From Deltaproteobacteria bacterium (GTDB taxonomy: Bacteria > Desulfobacterota > Binatia > UBA9968 > JAJDTQ01), in the NCBI GenBank assembly GCA_026712905.1, contig JAPOPM010000163.1, forward strand, positions 1 to 64,000: DNA of 64,000 nucleotides. Direction: 5' to 3'. The stretch's first letter is position 1. Every line of letters starts with the position of its first letter. The position numbers and the translations under genes are program-made. Positions 52,496-63,079 of this stretch are shown here, piece after piece. The notes under the pieces were generated by a model, which made no database searches, was not told the DNA's origin, and saw only the letters and a list, made by a program, of their open reading frames with translations.

Positions 52496-53491
52496 GTGCA
52501 CACGGACACGAACGTTTCGACCCCTGTTCCATGCACGGCGGAGTTCCCGCGGGCGTCCGACCCCGCGGCATGGGTGCCGGGCGACCTCGACCGGTCGCCC
52601 GCGTGGTTGCATGATTTCACCCCGAACGAGCTGACGGAGTTGTCGGCGATGTCTCGCGCCGCCCTTCACGGCGAACCCCCCTCGGTGCCGGCAGGTTCCT
52701 TCCTCGCGTGGCAGATGGCGCGGACCGGGTGGGAGCTGCGCTCGGGCGTGGGGTTCCGGATCCTGCGCGGGCTTCCGGTTCAGGAGCTGACGGCACAGGC
52801 CGCGGCCACGACGTTCATGGCGCTGAGCCGGTGTCTCGGCGAGCCCGTGGAACAGTTCAGAGGGGTTACGCTCGCGCACGTGCGCGAGGAGGCGGAGAAC
52901 AAGGGTCTGGGCTTCCGCGCCGCCGGCGCCCTTCCCTTCCACGCCGACCTCGAAGACGTGATCGGGTTCGTGTGCCTGCGCGCCGCCCGTGGCGGCGGCA
53001 CACGGCGCTTCGCCAGCGCCGCCAGCGTCTACAACATCCTGGCGGCCGACTGTCCGGATCAACTGCGCGTCCTCACCCGCCCCTTCCACGTGGCGCTGCA
53101 GGAGCCTCATCCGGACTACGGGCACCGCTGGACCCGCCTGCCGTTCGTGAGCGTCCGCGACGGCGTCTTCAACGCCTGCGCCTATCCGGTGCACATCAAG
53201 CGGGCACAGAGACTTGCGGGGGTTCCGGAGCTGACAGCGGCACAGAACCAGGCACTGGAGGTGTTCAACGAGGTCGCGGACCAGGTGGCGGTTTCACTGG
53301 AGCTTCGACCCGGGGACGTCGAGTACTTCAACAACCACGTGGTCCTGCATTCGCGCACACGCTTCACCGGCGACGGCTCCGAGCGCCATCTGCTGAGAGT
53401 CTGGCTCTCCGTGGCCGACTTCAGGCCCCTCGATCCGGAGCACCCGATCCGTCTTCGGCGCAAGGGGAAGGAACGCGTCCCGGCGGCGTGA
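52496..53491 (+). CDS. TauD/TfdA-family Fe(II)/2-oxoglutarate dioxygenase
   Basis: 331 aa. The iron triad fits: HxD in LPFHADLEDV and the distal His in NNHVVLHSRTRF, followed by Arg of HLLRVWLS for 2-oxoglutarate. Hydroxylates an unknown substrate. The GTG start follows the HlyD stop codon with zero spacing, with GGGAGAAG just upstream, so the genes are coupled. A secreted or exported small molecule modified by this enzyme is one possible link. Confidence 0.87.
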   Translation: MHTDTNVSTPVPCTAEFPRASDPAAWVPGDLDRSPAWLHDFTPNELTELSAMSRAALHGEPPSVPAGSFLAWQMARTGWELRSGVGFRILRGLPVQELTAQAAATTFMALSRCLGEPVEQFRGVTLAHVREEAENKGLGFRAAGALPFHADLEDVIGFVCLRAARGGGTRRFASAASVYNILAADCPDQLRVLTRPFHVALQEPHPDYGHRWTRLPFVSVRDGVFNACAYPVHIKRAQRLAGVPELTAAQNQALEVFNEVADQVAVSLELRPGDVEYFNNHVVLHSRTRFTGDGSERHLLRVWLSVADFRPLDPEHPIRLRRKGKERVPAA

Positions 53492-53508
53492 GCGGCCGCG
53501 GCCTTGGG

Positions 53509-55092
53509 TCATTCGGTGGCCAGCAGCCGCCCCCGGCCCCATTCCTCGTGGCGGAAGATGAGGGACTTGATGACCACCGGCACCGCCTTGGCGTCCGGCA
53601 GTTCCTCACCGATGTCGACGAAGTCGAAGTCCTTGAGGTCGATGCCGTCAATGGAGATGACCCCGGCCCCGGGGAGGATTTCCTTGTCGATGATGTTGCC
53701 CACGAGCTTGGCGATGTCCGCGTCGAACACCAGCACGAGGTGATGTCCCCGGCGCAGGTGCTCGCGCATGCCTTCCACCACACCGGTGGCCAGGGTCTTG
53801 ATGAGGGGGTAGGAGGGGCCCAGGTCCCAATGGAGCGCCAGCGCCGCGCCGCGGTCGCCGTCGGTCATGTCGAAGCGCTGGAGCGCGTTCTCGATGGAAC
53901 CGCGCACGTCCTCGGTGGAGAGCGGCTCGGTCTGGCGGAAATGAGGCGTGATCACCTGCAGGTTCCGCAGCGGCAGTACCGAGTCGTCGGAAAGGAAGAT
54001 GGTGTTGCCGCTCACCTGCACCGTGTACTGCGACGCACCGATGACCGTGGCACGGATGCGCACGTCCGGTTCCTTGAACCGCCACGACTCGCGGGTCGAC
54101 AGTTCCACCGCGCCCGCGCGGATCTTGCGCCCCACGTAGTTGCCCAGGTCTCCCTTGTCCGCGGTCTCGTAGCCGTAGATGTACTCGGACACGCCGCCGG
54201 AGAACTGGAGCGTGTGGATCGGCCCCTCGTAGGACAGCGCCGGCGTGAGCATCATCTCCCGGGTCAGCGGCGACAGCGGCCCGCGTCCCAGCACTTCCAT
54301 GAGACAGCCGCTCAGGGTGTCGGCCATGCGCTCCTTGTCGGCCTCCGCCAGCGTCTGGCCCAGGGCCAGCGACAGGCCGCTGGCCGCGGCGACGCGCGCG
54401 CCCGCGTCCTCCAGGCGGTTGATTTGCTGCGCGCCGTCCAGCGCCACCAGCCGCGCGCCCACCTCGAGCGCCGCGGTGTCCACCACCTGCCCGTCGCGGG
54501 TAACCGCGATCTTGCTGGTGCCGCCGCCGACGTCCACGTTCATGCACGCGACATCTCCGTCCTGGTTGGACAACTCCACCGCGCCGGAGCCGAACGCCGC
54601 CAGGATCGCCTCGAGGTTGTGCCCCGCGGTGGCGCACACGAACTTGCCCGCCTCCTCCGAGAACAGGGCCGCGATGGCCTCGGCGTTCTTCTTCTTGGCC
54701 GCCTCGCCGGTCACGATCAGGGCGCCGGTGTCGATGTCCTGCCGCGTAAGACCGGCGCGCGCGTAGGCGTCGTGGATGAAATCGTTGAGCTTCTCCGTAT
54801 CGATGGTGAGCTTGTCGACGTACGGGGTCAGCAGGATCGGCGACTCGTACACGATCTCGCGGCTCACCACCACGAAGCGGCTCGACAGGGAGATGCCCTG
54901 GCGGCGCAGCAACAACCTGGAGAAGATGAGATGGGAGGGGGACGAGCCGATGTCGATGCCGACCGAAGTCAGCGAGATGCGCTCCGAGCGCCACATGGGG
55001 TGGTCTTCATCGGGCAGCGGCATGTCGTCGTGGTCGTGGTCTTCATGTCCTTCGTGACACAGGAGAGGAAGCTCGGCGGAATCGCGATCCAT
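53509..55092 (-). CDS. eutA: EutA-like ethanolamine ammonia-lyase reactivating factor
   Basis: 527 aa. An actin-like ATPase fold: SVGIDIGSSPSHLIFS (phosphate 1), VDVGGGTSKIAVTRDG (phosphate 2) and LQFSGGVSEYIYG (adenosine) match EutA, which releases damaged cobalamin from ethanolamine ammonia-lyase. The N-terminal 40 residues are unusual, with a His/Asp-rich segment (HEGHEDHDHDD) that could bind metal. No eutB, eutC or other ethanolamine gene is in the window, so it is an orphan and may serve another B12 enzyme. Confidence 0.88.
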   Translation of the reverse strand: MDRDSAELPLLCHEGHEDHDHDDMPLPDEDHPMWRSERISLTSVGIDIGSSPSHLIFSRLLLRRQGISLSSRFVVVSREIVYESPILLTPYVDKLTIDTEKLNDFIHDAYARAGLTRQDIDTGALIVTGEAAKKKNAEAIAALFSEEAGKFVCATAGHNLEAILAAFGSGAVELSNQDGDVACMNVDVGGGTSKIAVTRDGQVVDTAALEVGARLVALDGAQQINRLEDAGARVAAASGLSLALGQTLAEADKERMADTLSGCLMEVLGRGPLSPLTREMMLTPALSYEGPIHTLQFSGGVSEYIYGYETADKGDLGNYVGRKIRAGAVELSTRESWRFKEPDVRIRATVIGASQYTVQVSGNTIFLSDDSVLPLRNLQVITPHFRQTEPLSTEDVRGSIENALQRFDMTDGDRGAALALHWDLGPSYPLIKTLATGVVEGMREHLRRGHHLVLVFDADIAKLVGNIIDKEILPGAGVISIDGIDLKDFDFVDIGEELPDAKAVPVVIKSLIFRHEEWGRGRLLATE

Positions 55093-55221
55093 TCAAGAAG
55101 GTTCCTTTCGGGAAATGCGGGCAAACATGGTTGGCTACTAGCACAAGCCCCGGCGGCTTTCCAGTTGGAGGGCGGCGCGGCCGACGCGCCGCGATGCGCC
55201 GGAACATCCGGTCGAGAGCGC

Positions 55222-55249
55222 TTGTCAAAACGGGAAAAAACTCTAGAAT
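55222..55249 (+). promoter_or_regulatory. Sigma70-type promoter of the DUF4175 gene
   Basis: TTGTCA (55222-55227) and TAGAAT (55244-55249) with 16-base spacing. Transcription would begin near 55256, giving a leader of about 87 bases. The rest of the 250-base divergent gap to eutA holds no gene. Confidence 0.65.
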
Positions 55250-55342
55250 GAATCGCGTGCTTTCGGTCGGTGCCGAACGCGCGTTGCACCCAGGCTATCA
55301 AGGGTCGACAAGCGTTCCCGAGGCGCCGGGAAGGGACCTCCA

Positions 55343-58300
55343 GTGCACGAAGAAGAATACCGCCCGATCGACGATTTCCTGAAGAGGTTCCTGGCGCGGT
55401 TGCGAACCGTCGAGGGGCTGGAGGCGCTCTGCCTCGGCGCCACCGCGCTGGCGGTGCTGGCGGCCCTGGGCGTCGGCGTCGACCTGGTGAAGGAGCGGCT
55501 CCTCTACGCGCCCCTGGTCTTCAGCGTGCTGTCCATCCTGATTCTCCTGGTGCTGGCGGGATTCATCCTGTACGCGTTCCTGCGCCGCCGGGGCCTGGGG
55601 TGGGCGGCGCGCGCCATCGAACGGCAACATCCGGACCTGCGCAACAACCTGATCAACTCGTTGCAGCTTTATCCGCAACTCGCGGACCCGGGAAGAGGCG
55701 CCGGCGTCTCGGCCCCGATGATCCTCGCGCTCATCCGCCAGACCCGCGCACAGATCGGCGACCTGCGGCCCACCGCACTGGTGGACACCCGGCCGCTCCG
55801 GACCAAGGCGCGCCTGCTCGCGCTGGCCGTGATCCCGGTCCTCGCGCTCGCCTTGTGGCATCCGGGGTTCCCCGCGCGCTCCCTGGCGCTGGTCGCACAC
55901 CCGCTGGAGCACATGCCGCCCGCCGAGATCTTCATCCACGTCGTGACCCGCGACGTGCGCGTCATCCGCGGCACCGCGGTATCGGTGGAAGCCGTCACCT
56001 CCGGCGCGCAGCCCGAGGTCGTGGAACTCGCTTTCCGGCCCCCGCCCTCTTCCGGCGCCGGCGAAGCCGCCGGGGTCGACGCCGTCGCCATGACGACCGG
56101 CGAGAACGCCGGCGACGCCAACCGCTACGCGGCGGTGCTGCCGGAGGTCACGGAAGATCTGGACTATCGCGTGGTGACCGGCCCCTTCGTCTCACCTTGG
56201 TACCGGATCACGGCGGTGGACCGGCCGGTGGTCACCGGCCTCAAGGTCACCCTCTATCCGCCCCACTACACCGGCCTGCCACACCAGACCTTCTCCAGCG
56301 GCAACGTGCGCGGCATCAAGGGCTCCACGCTGAGCTTCTCCGCCAGCGCCAACAAGGCCATGGCGGGCGCCGTCGTCGCCCTGGACGACGGCCGGGAGGT
56401 GCCGCTCAAGGTAGCCGGCGACCTGGCCCAGGGGAGCCTGGTGCTGTTCCGCTCGCAGCGATACCGCATTCGCATCGAGGACGGCTTCGGTTTCGAGAAC
56501 CTGCCGGTTCCCTACGCGATGCACGCGGTGCCCGACGGCTTTCCGGTGGTGGAGGTGCTCAAGCCCTCGGAAGACCTGGAGGTGAACGGCGACGAACGCA
56601 TCGCGCTGGAATACCGCGCGAACGACGACTACGGCCTCCAGGAAGTCACGCTGGTGGCCACCATCGGCGAGCGCGAGGAGCGCATCCCGGTGTGGCGCGC
56701 CGAGCTGACCCGTGAACTCCAGGAGACCTTCATCTGGGACCTCGACGGCATGCGCCTGGAGGAAGGCGACGTGGTGGTCTACCACCTCGAGGTGCTGGAC
56801 AACGACACCATCTCGGGTCCCAAGGTGGGCAAGTCGCGGCCCCTGAGCCTGCGCCTCAAGAATCTCAAGGCCGAGCACCGCCAGGTCGCCGAGATGATCC
56901 GCGACATCTCGGACAAGATGGTGGACCTGCTGGGCGACCACCTGGAGGCGCCGCCGGACCAGCCGGCCGGTGACGAGCAGGCGGCGGACCGGCCGATAGA
57001 ACGGCTGGCCGAAGGCATCGACCGGATGATGCAGCGCGTGGACGACACCATGCAGCGTACGCGCGAGGACCGCATCAGCGACTTCGCCACGTGGTCCGAC
57101 CTGGAGACCCTGAAGCGCAACCTGCGGCATGCGCGCGAGGACTTGGTGGAGCAGATGCGCCAGGCGGCGTCGCCGGAGGAGCGCGAGCGCGCCCACGACG
57201 CCATGGCCACCGAGCTGGAGCGGCTCTCGATGCTGAGCGAGGACGTGAGCCGCCGGATGACGGGTCAGGACATGGCCGACTCCGCCCGCGACATGGTCAA
57301 GAACCAGGAACGCTTTCTCGAGTCGCTGGAGAAGCTGCGCAGCGGCAACAAGGAGCTGGACGAAGTGCTCCAGGAGTTGTCCAAGCTGGCACAGCAGCTC
57401 CAGGAGCTTCAGGCCTCGCTCTCGCAGTTGGCCCGCCAGATGCCCAACGAGTTCGTCAACCCGTCGTCCATGCGCAACATGCCCTTCTCGGACATGCGCT
57501 CGATGATGGAGCAGATCCGCCAGAAACTGAGGGAAGGCGACATCGAAGGGGCGCTCCAGATGGCGCGGGAGATGTTCAACCAGATGGCGCAGTTGGCCGC
57601 CATGCTGCGCAGCGGACAACAACAGGCCCAGGGCAACATGATGTCGCGCATGCAGGGGGCCATGGGCCAGTCCAGCAACGAGCTCATGGAGATTCTCCAG
57701 GAACAGCAGGACATCCTCCTGGGCACCGAACGCACCCACAAGGAGATCGCCGGGAAGATCGAGGAGATCCGCGAGCGGGCCACCCAGGAGCTCGCGGCCG
57801 GAACACGGACCGACTTGGCGGTGCTGGAAAAACTGCTGGCCGCCCCCGACCTCGAGAGCGACCGGCAACGCACGCCGGCCGAACGGGAGCGCAACGAGGC
57901 CATTCGGGGGCTCCTGACCGGACTGCGCGACATGCTCAAGAACCGGGACTTCGACACGCTGTCCAAACAGCTCGGACCGGCGACCGAAGCGTTGGCGGGG
58001 ATGGGCGAGCTGGACCCGGCGCAGAACGCCGCGCTGGCCATGATGACCGAGCTGGCGCGCGCCTATGAAGCCATCGCCGGCCTTCCCGAACCCGATCTCA
58101 CTCCGGAACAGGAGGAGGCCACGCGCTCGCTGGCGACCCGCGAGGACGTGCTGGAACGGCGCACCCGGGACCTCGTCGACCGGCTCCGGTACCTGTTCCA
58201 GCTCTTCCCGTCGCTCGACCCGACGATCGTCAACAGCATCGCCGAAGCGCGGGAATCCATGGCCGAGGCCCGGCACGAGCTGGGGTCGCTGCGCCCGGGA

Positions 58301-58666
58301 CAAGCCGTGCCGCCCGAGCAGCAGGCCATCAACCTCCTGTCCCAGTCGAGTCAGCAAATGCAGCAGGCCATGCAGCGGATGGCGCAGCGCGGCCGCTTCG
58401 GGCGCGTGCCGCTGGTGCACGTATTCCGCCGGGGCCGGTTCCTGCCCACCGGCGAGTTCCTGCCGCCCACCGGTGCACCCCAGTTCCCCGAGCACGACAT
58501 CGACGAGAACCTCACCGGACTGGACACGGAGAAGTTCAAGCTGCCCGGCAAGGACGACTACCGGCCCGAACGGTTTCGCGAGGAAGTCCTGGAATCGCTC
58601 AGGGAAGGCGTGCCCGATCAGTTCAAGGAACAGATCGAGCGCTACTTCAGGGAGTTGTCACAATAG
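55343..58666 (+). CDS. DUF4175 large membrane-anchored protein
   Basis: 1107 aa. Helices at about 24-45 and 52-75 and another near 150-170, then a beta-rich periplasmic-type region (170-500), then a very long helical/coiled-coil part rich in Gln and Met (for example LAQQLQELQASLSQLARQM and QQAQGNMMSRMQG). This is the DUF4175 layout, normally found with MoxR ATPases. A GTG start with GGGAAGGGA upstream. It heads a plus-strand run to the MoxR gene and is probably an envelope assembly component; function unknown. Confidence 0.85.
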   Translation: MHEEEYRPIDDFLKRFLARLRTVEGLEALCLGATALAVLAALGVGVDLVKERLLYAPLVFSVLSILILLVLAGFILYAFLRRRGLGWAARAIERQHPDLRNNLINSLQLYPQLADPGRGAGVSAPMILALIRQTRAQIGDLRPTALVDTRPLRTKARLLALAVIPVLALALWHPGFPARSLALVAHPLEHMPPAEIFIHVVTRDVRVIRGTAVSVEAVTSGAQPEVVELAFRPPPSSGAGEAAGVDAVAMTTGENAGDANRYAAVLPEVTEDLDYRVVTGPFVSPWYRITAVDRPVVTGLKVTLYPPHYTGLPHQTFSSGNVRGIKGSTLSFSASANKAMAGAVVALDDGREVPLKVAGDLAQGSLVLFRSQRYRIRIEDGFGFENLPVPYAMHAVPDGFPVVEVLKPSEDLEVNGDERIALEYRANDDYGLQEVTLVATIGEREERIPVWRAELTRELQETFIWDLDGMRLEEGDVVVYHLEVLDNDTISGPKVGKSRPLSLRLKNLKAEHRQVAEMIRDISDKMVDLLGDHLEAPPDQPAGDEQAADRPIERLAEGIDRMMQRVDDTMQRTREDRISDFATWSDLETLKRNLRHAREDLVEQMRQAASPEERERAHDAMATELERLSMLSEDVSRRMTGQDMADSARDMVKNQERFLESLEKLRSGNKELDEVLQELSKLAQQLQELQASLSQLARQMPNEFVNPSSMRNMPFSDMRSMMEQIRQKLREGDIEGALQMAREMFNQMAQLAAMLRSGQQQAQGNMMSRMQGAMGQSSNELMEILQEQQDILLGTERTHKEIAGKIEEIRERATQELAAGTRTDLAVLEKLLAAPDLESDRQRTPAERERNEAIRGLLTGLRDMLKNRDFDTLSKQLGPATEALAGMGELDPAQNAALAMMTELARAYEAIAGLPEPDLTPEQEEATRSLATREDVLERRTRDLVDRLRYLFQLFPSLDPTIVNSIAEARESMAEARHELGSLRPGQAVPPEQQAINLLSQSSQQMQQAMQRMAQRGRFGRVPLVHVFRRGRFLPTGEFLPPTGAPQFPEHDIDENLTGLDTEKFKLPGKDDYRPERFREEVLESLREGVPDQFKEQIERYFRELSQ

Positions 58667-58739
58667 CGGAGCGTGCCGTGCGGGCGGCTCGTGACCCGGG
58701 CCATGTGCCAACGCGGCGGCGACGGTGCGGAAGACCATG

Positions 58740-60335
58740 ATGAAACGGCTGAGACTCCAAACGGCGTGTCGTGTCCTGTGGCTCGCGGCCCTGCTCGGCC
58801 TGGGAGCCGCGGCGCCGGGACACGCCGCGGACGAGCCCGCGTCCGAGATCGAGAAGGCACGGGAGTTGCTCGGTGCCTGGGCGGTGGAGGAAGCCCGCCC
58901 GGTGGTCGACAGCCTGCTGGCGGCGGACCCCGGCTCGCTGGACGCGCTGGATCTGGCGGCGCTTCTGGCCTACTACGAAGGCGACTACGACAAGGCCCTC
59001 AAGACCGTGGAAAAGGCGCTGGCCGTGGACGCCGAGGACGAGCAGCGTCATGCCCTCCGGCTGCTGCTGCAACAGACTCAGGACGTCACCGCAGGGTTCA
59101 GGCGTTACGAGAGCGACCACTTCGTGCTGCACCTTCACGAGGAGAGCGACGGCATCCTCGCGGAGCCGGCGCTGGCGGCGCTGGAACAGGCGCACCAGGA
59201 GGTGGGGCGCGCCCTGGGCTACTGGCCGCGCGGCAAGGCGCGCATCGAGATCGCGCCCGACTCGCGCTCCTTCATGGCCATCACCACGTTCACCCTGCGG
59301 GACATCGAGGGAACCGGCGCCATCGGCCTGTGCAAGTTCAACAAGGTGATGGTCATCTCGCCGCGGGTCATGGCCCGCGGCTACCGCTGGCTGGACTCGC
59401 TGGTTCACGAGTACATCCACCTGGCCATCGTCCACCTGACCCACAACAAGACACCCATCTGGCTTCACGAAGGCATCGCGCGCTACTACGAGACCGTGTG
59501 GCGCAATCCGACGCAGGGCGAACGCCCCGACTACCTCACGCCGGCCAACGAGACCCTGCTGGCCACCGCCGTCGAGCAACAGGAGTTCGTGAGCTTCAAG
59601 GACATGGAGCCGTCCCTGATCCGCCTGGACACGCCGCAGCAGGTCCAGCTCGCCTACGCGGAGGTGGCCTCGGCGGTGGACTACATCACGCGCATCAAGG
59701 GACCCGCGGGCATCCGCGAGGTGCTGTCCCTGGTGAACCGGCTCTCCACGGCGGAAGCCATCGAAGCGGTCATGGGCATGCCGCTGGACGGCTTCGAGGC
59801 GGATTGGCGGAACTTCGTGGAGGGCCAGGGGCTGACCACGGTTCAGGGCAGCCGCATCCGCACGTACAAGCTGGCGGAGGAAGGCGGCGACCCCCCGCCC
59901 GTGGAGCTGGACGAGATCCAGTCGGAAATCGCCCGCAACCGCACCCATCTTGGCGACCGGCTGCGCACGCGCGGCCGGCTGCGGGCGGCCAGCGCCGAGT
60001 ACCGCCGGGCGCTCCGCGCCGGGCCCAACTCCACCATCATCCTCAACCGGCTGGGCGAGACCCTGATCCAATCGCGGCTCTACGACGAGGCGTTGCCGCA
60101 CCTGGACAAGGCCGGCTACCTCGACCCCGACGCGGTGCACACGTACTATCTCAAGGGCCAGCTCCACCACGCAACGGGAGAACACGCGCGCGCGCGCGAC
60201 GCCCTGCGGGAAGCCCTGCAGATCAACCCGTTCCACCCTGGGGTCTATCGTGTGCTCAGCCAGGTCTACGAGGCCATCGGAGACGACGCGGGCGTGCGCA
60301 AGACCCGCGAGATCATGCGGAAGCTGCGCGGATAG
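58740..60335 (+). CDS. Gluzincin-type peptidase with TPR repeats
   Basis: 531 aa. A signal peptide (AALLGLGAAAPGHAAD), TPR-like repeats (~30-110), then a metallopeptidase domain with HEYIH (His223, Glu224, His227) and a third-ligand region WLHEGIARYYE, then C-terminal TPRs (~390-530). This is a peptidase-MA-like domain, likely exported. ATG 58740 is chosen because GGAAG is 6 bases upstream; alternatives at 58725 and 58737 are less well placed. It sits between DUF4175 and MoxR, pointing to envelope protein processing or assembly. Confidence 0.87.
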   Translation: MKRLRLQTACRVLWLAALLGLGAAAPGHAADEPASEIEKARELLGAWAVEEARPVVDSLLAADPGSLDALDLAALLAYYEGDYDKALKTVEKALAVDAEDEQRHALRLLLQQTQDVTAGFRRYESDHFVLHLHEESDGILAEPALAALEQAHQEVGRALGYWPRGKARIEIAPDSRSFMAITTFTLRDIEGTGAIGLCKFNKVMVISPRVMARGYRWLDSLVHEYIHLAIVHLTHNKTPIWLHEGIARYYETVWRNPTQGERPDYLTPANETLLATAVEQQEFVSFKDMEPSLIRLDTPQQVQLAYAEVASAVDYITRIKGPAGIREVLSLVNRLSTAEAIEAVMGMPLDGFEADWRNFVEGQGLTTVQGSRIRTYKLAEEGGDPPPVELDEIQSEIARNRTHLGDRLRTRGRLRAASAEYRRALRAGPNSTIILNRLGETLIQSRLYDEALPHLDKAGYLDPDAVHTYYLKGQLHHATGEHARARDALREALQINPFHPGVYRVLSQVYEAIGDDAGVRKTREIMRKLRG

Positions 60336-60360
60336 CGCAACCGGAAGGAATCACACCCCC

Positions 60361-61412
<1,052 letters not shown>

Positions 61413-61416
<4 letters not shown>

Positions 61417-62066
61417 ACAGCCGCATGCTGCTCCACTTCGACTATGACGGCGTTCTCGTCGACTCCTTCGATGCCTTGCTCTCCGCCTTCCGGCAAACCG
61501 CCGTGGACACCGGTCTGGGGCGCCCGCCGACGCGGCATGACTTCGAGACCATCGAGGACCTGAACGCCACGGGCGTCGCCACGCTTCTGGGCGTGTCCGA
61601 GGATCGCATCGAGGACTACACCCGGCGCATTCACGAGGTGCTGGGGGCCGGCGGTTACGAGCCCGCCCTGTTTCCCGGCATTCCCGGTCTACTGCGAGCG
61701 CTCTCCGAAGAGCACACCCTCGTAGTCGTCACCTCCAACTACGAACACATCGTCAGGCACGGCCTCGCCCGCAACGGCGTGGACGCGTGCGTCTCCCTGG
61801 TGCTCGACGCCGGCCGGCCCGGCACCAAGAGCGACAAGATCCGGCACGCCCTCGAACGCTTCGAGGTGCCGCCGGGTGAAGCCTTCATGATCGGCGACAC
61901 GCGCGGAGACATCCACCACGGCCGTGCCGCCGGAGTCCGGACCGCCGGCGTCACCTGGGGCTATCAGGCGCGCGAGACCCTGGCGCTGGAATCCCCCGAT
62001 TTCATCGTGGATACACCGGAAGAGTTGCTCGAGTTGCTGGGCGACGGAAACCAGACACCGCACTAG
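61413..62066 (+). CDS. HAD-family phosphatase
   Basis: 217 aa. Motif I FDYDGVLVDSF with the nucleophile Asp, motif II VVVTSNYEH, motif III Lys in GTKSDKI and motif IV MIGDTRGDIHHG. It dephosphorylates a small molecule (phosphoglycolate phosphatase-like). The GTG start overlaps the MoxR stop (GTGA); an ATG at 61425 is the alternative. A short palindrome GCGTGTTTACACGC follows just after the stop. Confidence 0.9.
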
Positions 62067-62145
62067 CGTGTTTACACGCGCATCCCGGACATCATACGAT
62101 AGGGACGTCTTGAACCTGAAACTCGAACCTGGAAAGGAATTTCCC

Positions 62146-63072
62146 ATGTCAGAACGCACGGCATACGTCAACGGCGAGTTCTTGCCCGAGAGTCGGGCGA
62201 GCATCTCCATCTACGATCGCGGTTTCCTGTCCGGACTGGGCGTGTTCGAGCGGACGCGCACCTTCGGCGGCGAGATCTTTCAACTGGACCGGCACATCGC
62301 CCGGCTCTACCGGTCGCTCAAGGCGGTGAAGCTGGATGCCGGCCTCACGGCGGACGAAATGCACGAGACCACCGTGGAGCTGGTGAAGCAGAACAAGGGA
62401 CTGCTGGGAGCGGACGAGGACTATTTCGTGGGCCACTACGTCACCCGCGGGCCGGACAAGGCAGGGCGTGCCACGGTGGTGATCTTGTGCGAACCCATCG
62501 GCTTCGACAAGTTCGCCCACCACTACATCTACGGCGGCCACGTCATCACCACGCACATCCGCGCCGTTCCCACCCAGGTGTGGGACCCCAAGATCAAGAG
62601 CACCAGCCGGATGCACCTGTGGCTGGCGGAGCAGCAGGCCCAGTTGGTGGACCCCGAGGCCTATGCCCTGCTGTTGACCCTGGACGGCAACGTCACCGAG
62701 CTCACCGCGGCCAATTTCTGGATCGTGCGCAACGGGACGCTGGTCACCGCGCCGGTCCAGACCATTCTATCGGGTGTTACACGGGGCGCGGTGCTGGAGA
62801 TCGCCCAGCACCTCGACATCCAGGTGGAAGAGACCGACTTCCAGTTGTACGACATCATGAACGCCGACGAAGCGTTCATGACGACGACTTCCCGCTGCGT
62901 GCTGCCGCTCACCCGCATCAACGGGAACGCCATCGGCGAGGGCAAGCCCGGTCCGGTGGTGGGGCGGTTGCAGAAGGGCTGGACCGAGGTGTTCGGGCAG
63001 GATTTCGTCCTTCAGGCACTCAAGCACATCGACAAGGACAAAGTGCCGGAGGGCGAGGCCGTACCCCTGTGA
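62146..63072 (+). CDS. PLP class IV aminotransferase (BCAT/D-amino acid transaminase-like)
   Basis: 308 aa. Opening YVNGEFLPESRASISIYDRGFLSG is typical of the class. The PLP Lys is in DPKIKSTSRMHLWLA, the conserved Glu in GNVTELTAANFWIV, and the phosphate-binding region in TILSGVTRGAVLEIA. It transaminates branched-chain or D-amino acids, or acts as aminodeoxychorismate lyase. GGAAAGGA precedes the ATG. Its end lies 7 bases from the converging LLM gene. Confidence 0.92.
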   Translation: MSERTAYVNGEFLPESRASISIYDRGFLSGLGVFERTRTFGGEIFQLDRHIARLYRSLKAVKLDAGLTADEMHETTVELVKQNKGLLGADEDYFVGHYVTRGPDKAGRATVVILCEPIGFDKFAHHYIYGGHVITTHIRAVPTQVWDPKIKSTSRMHLWLAEQQAQLVDPEAYALLLTLDGNVTELTAANFWIVRNGTLVTAPVQTILSGVTRGAVLEIAQHLDIQVEETDFQLYDIMNADEAFMTTTSRCVLPLTRINGNAIGEGKPGPVVGRLQKGWTEVFGQDFVLQALKHIDKDKVPEGEAVPL

Positions 63073-63079
63073 CACGGCC

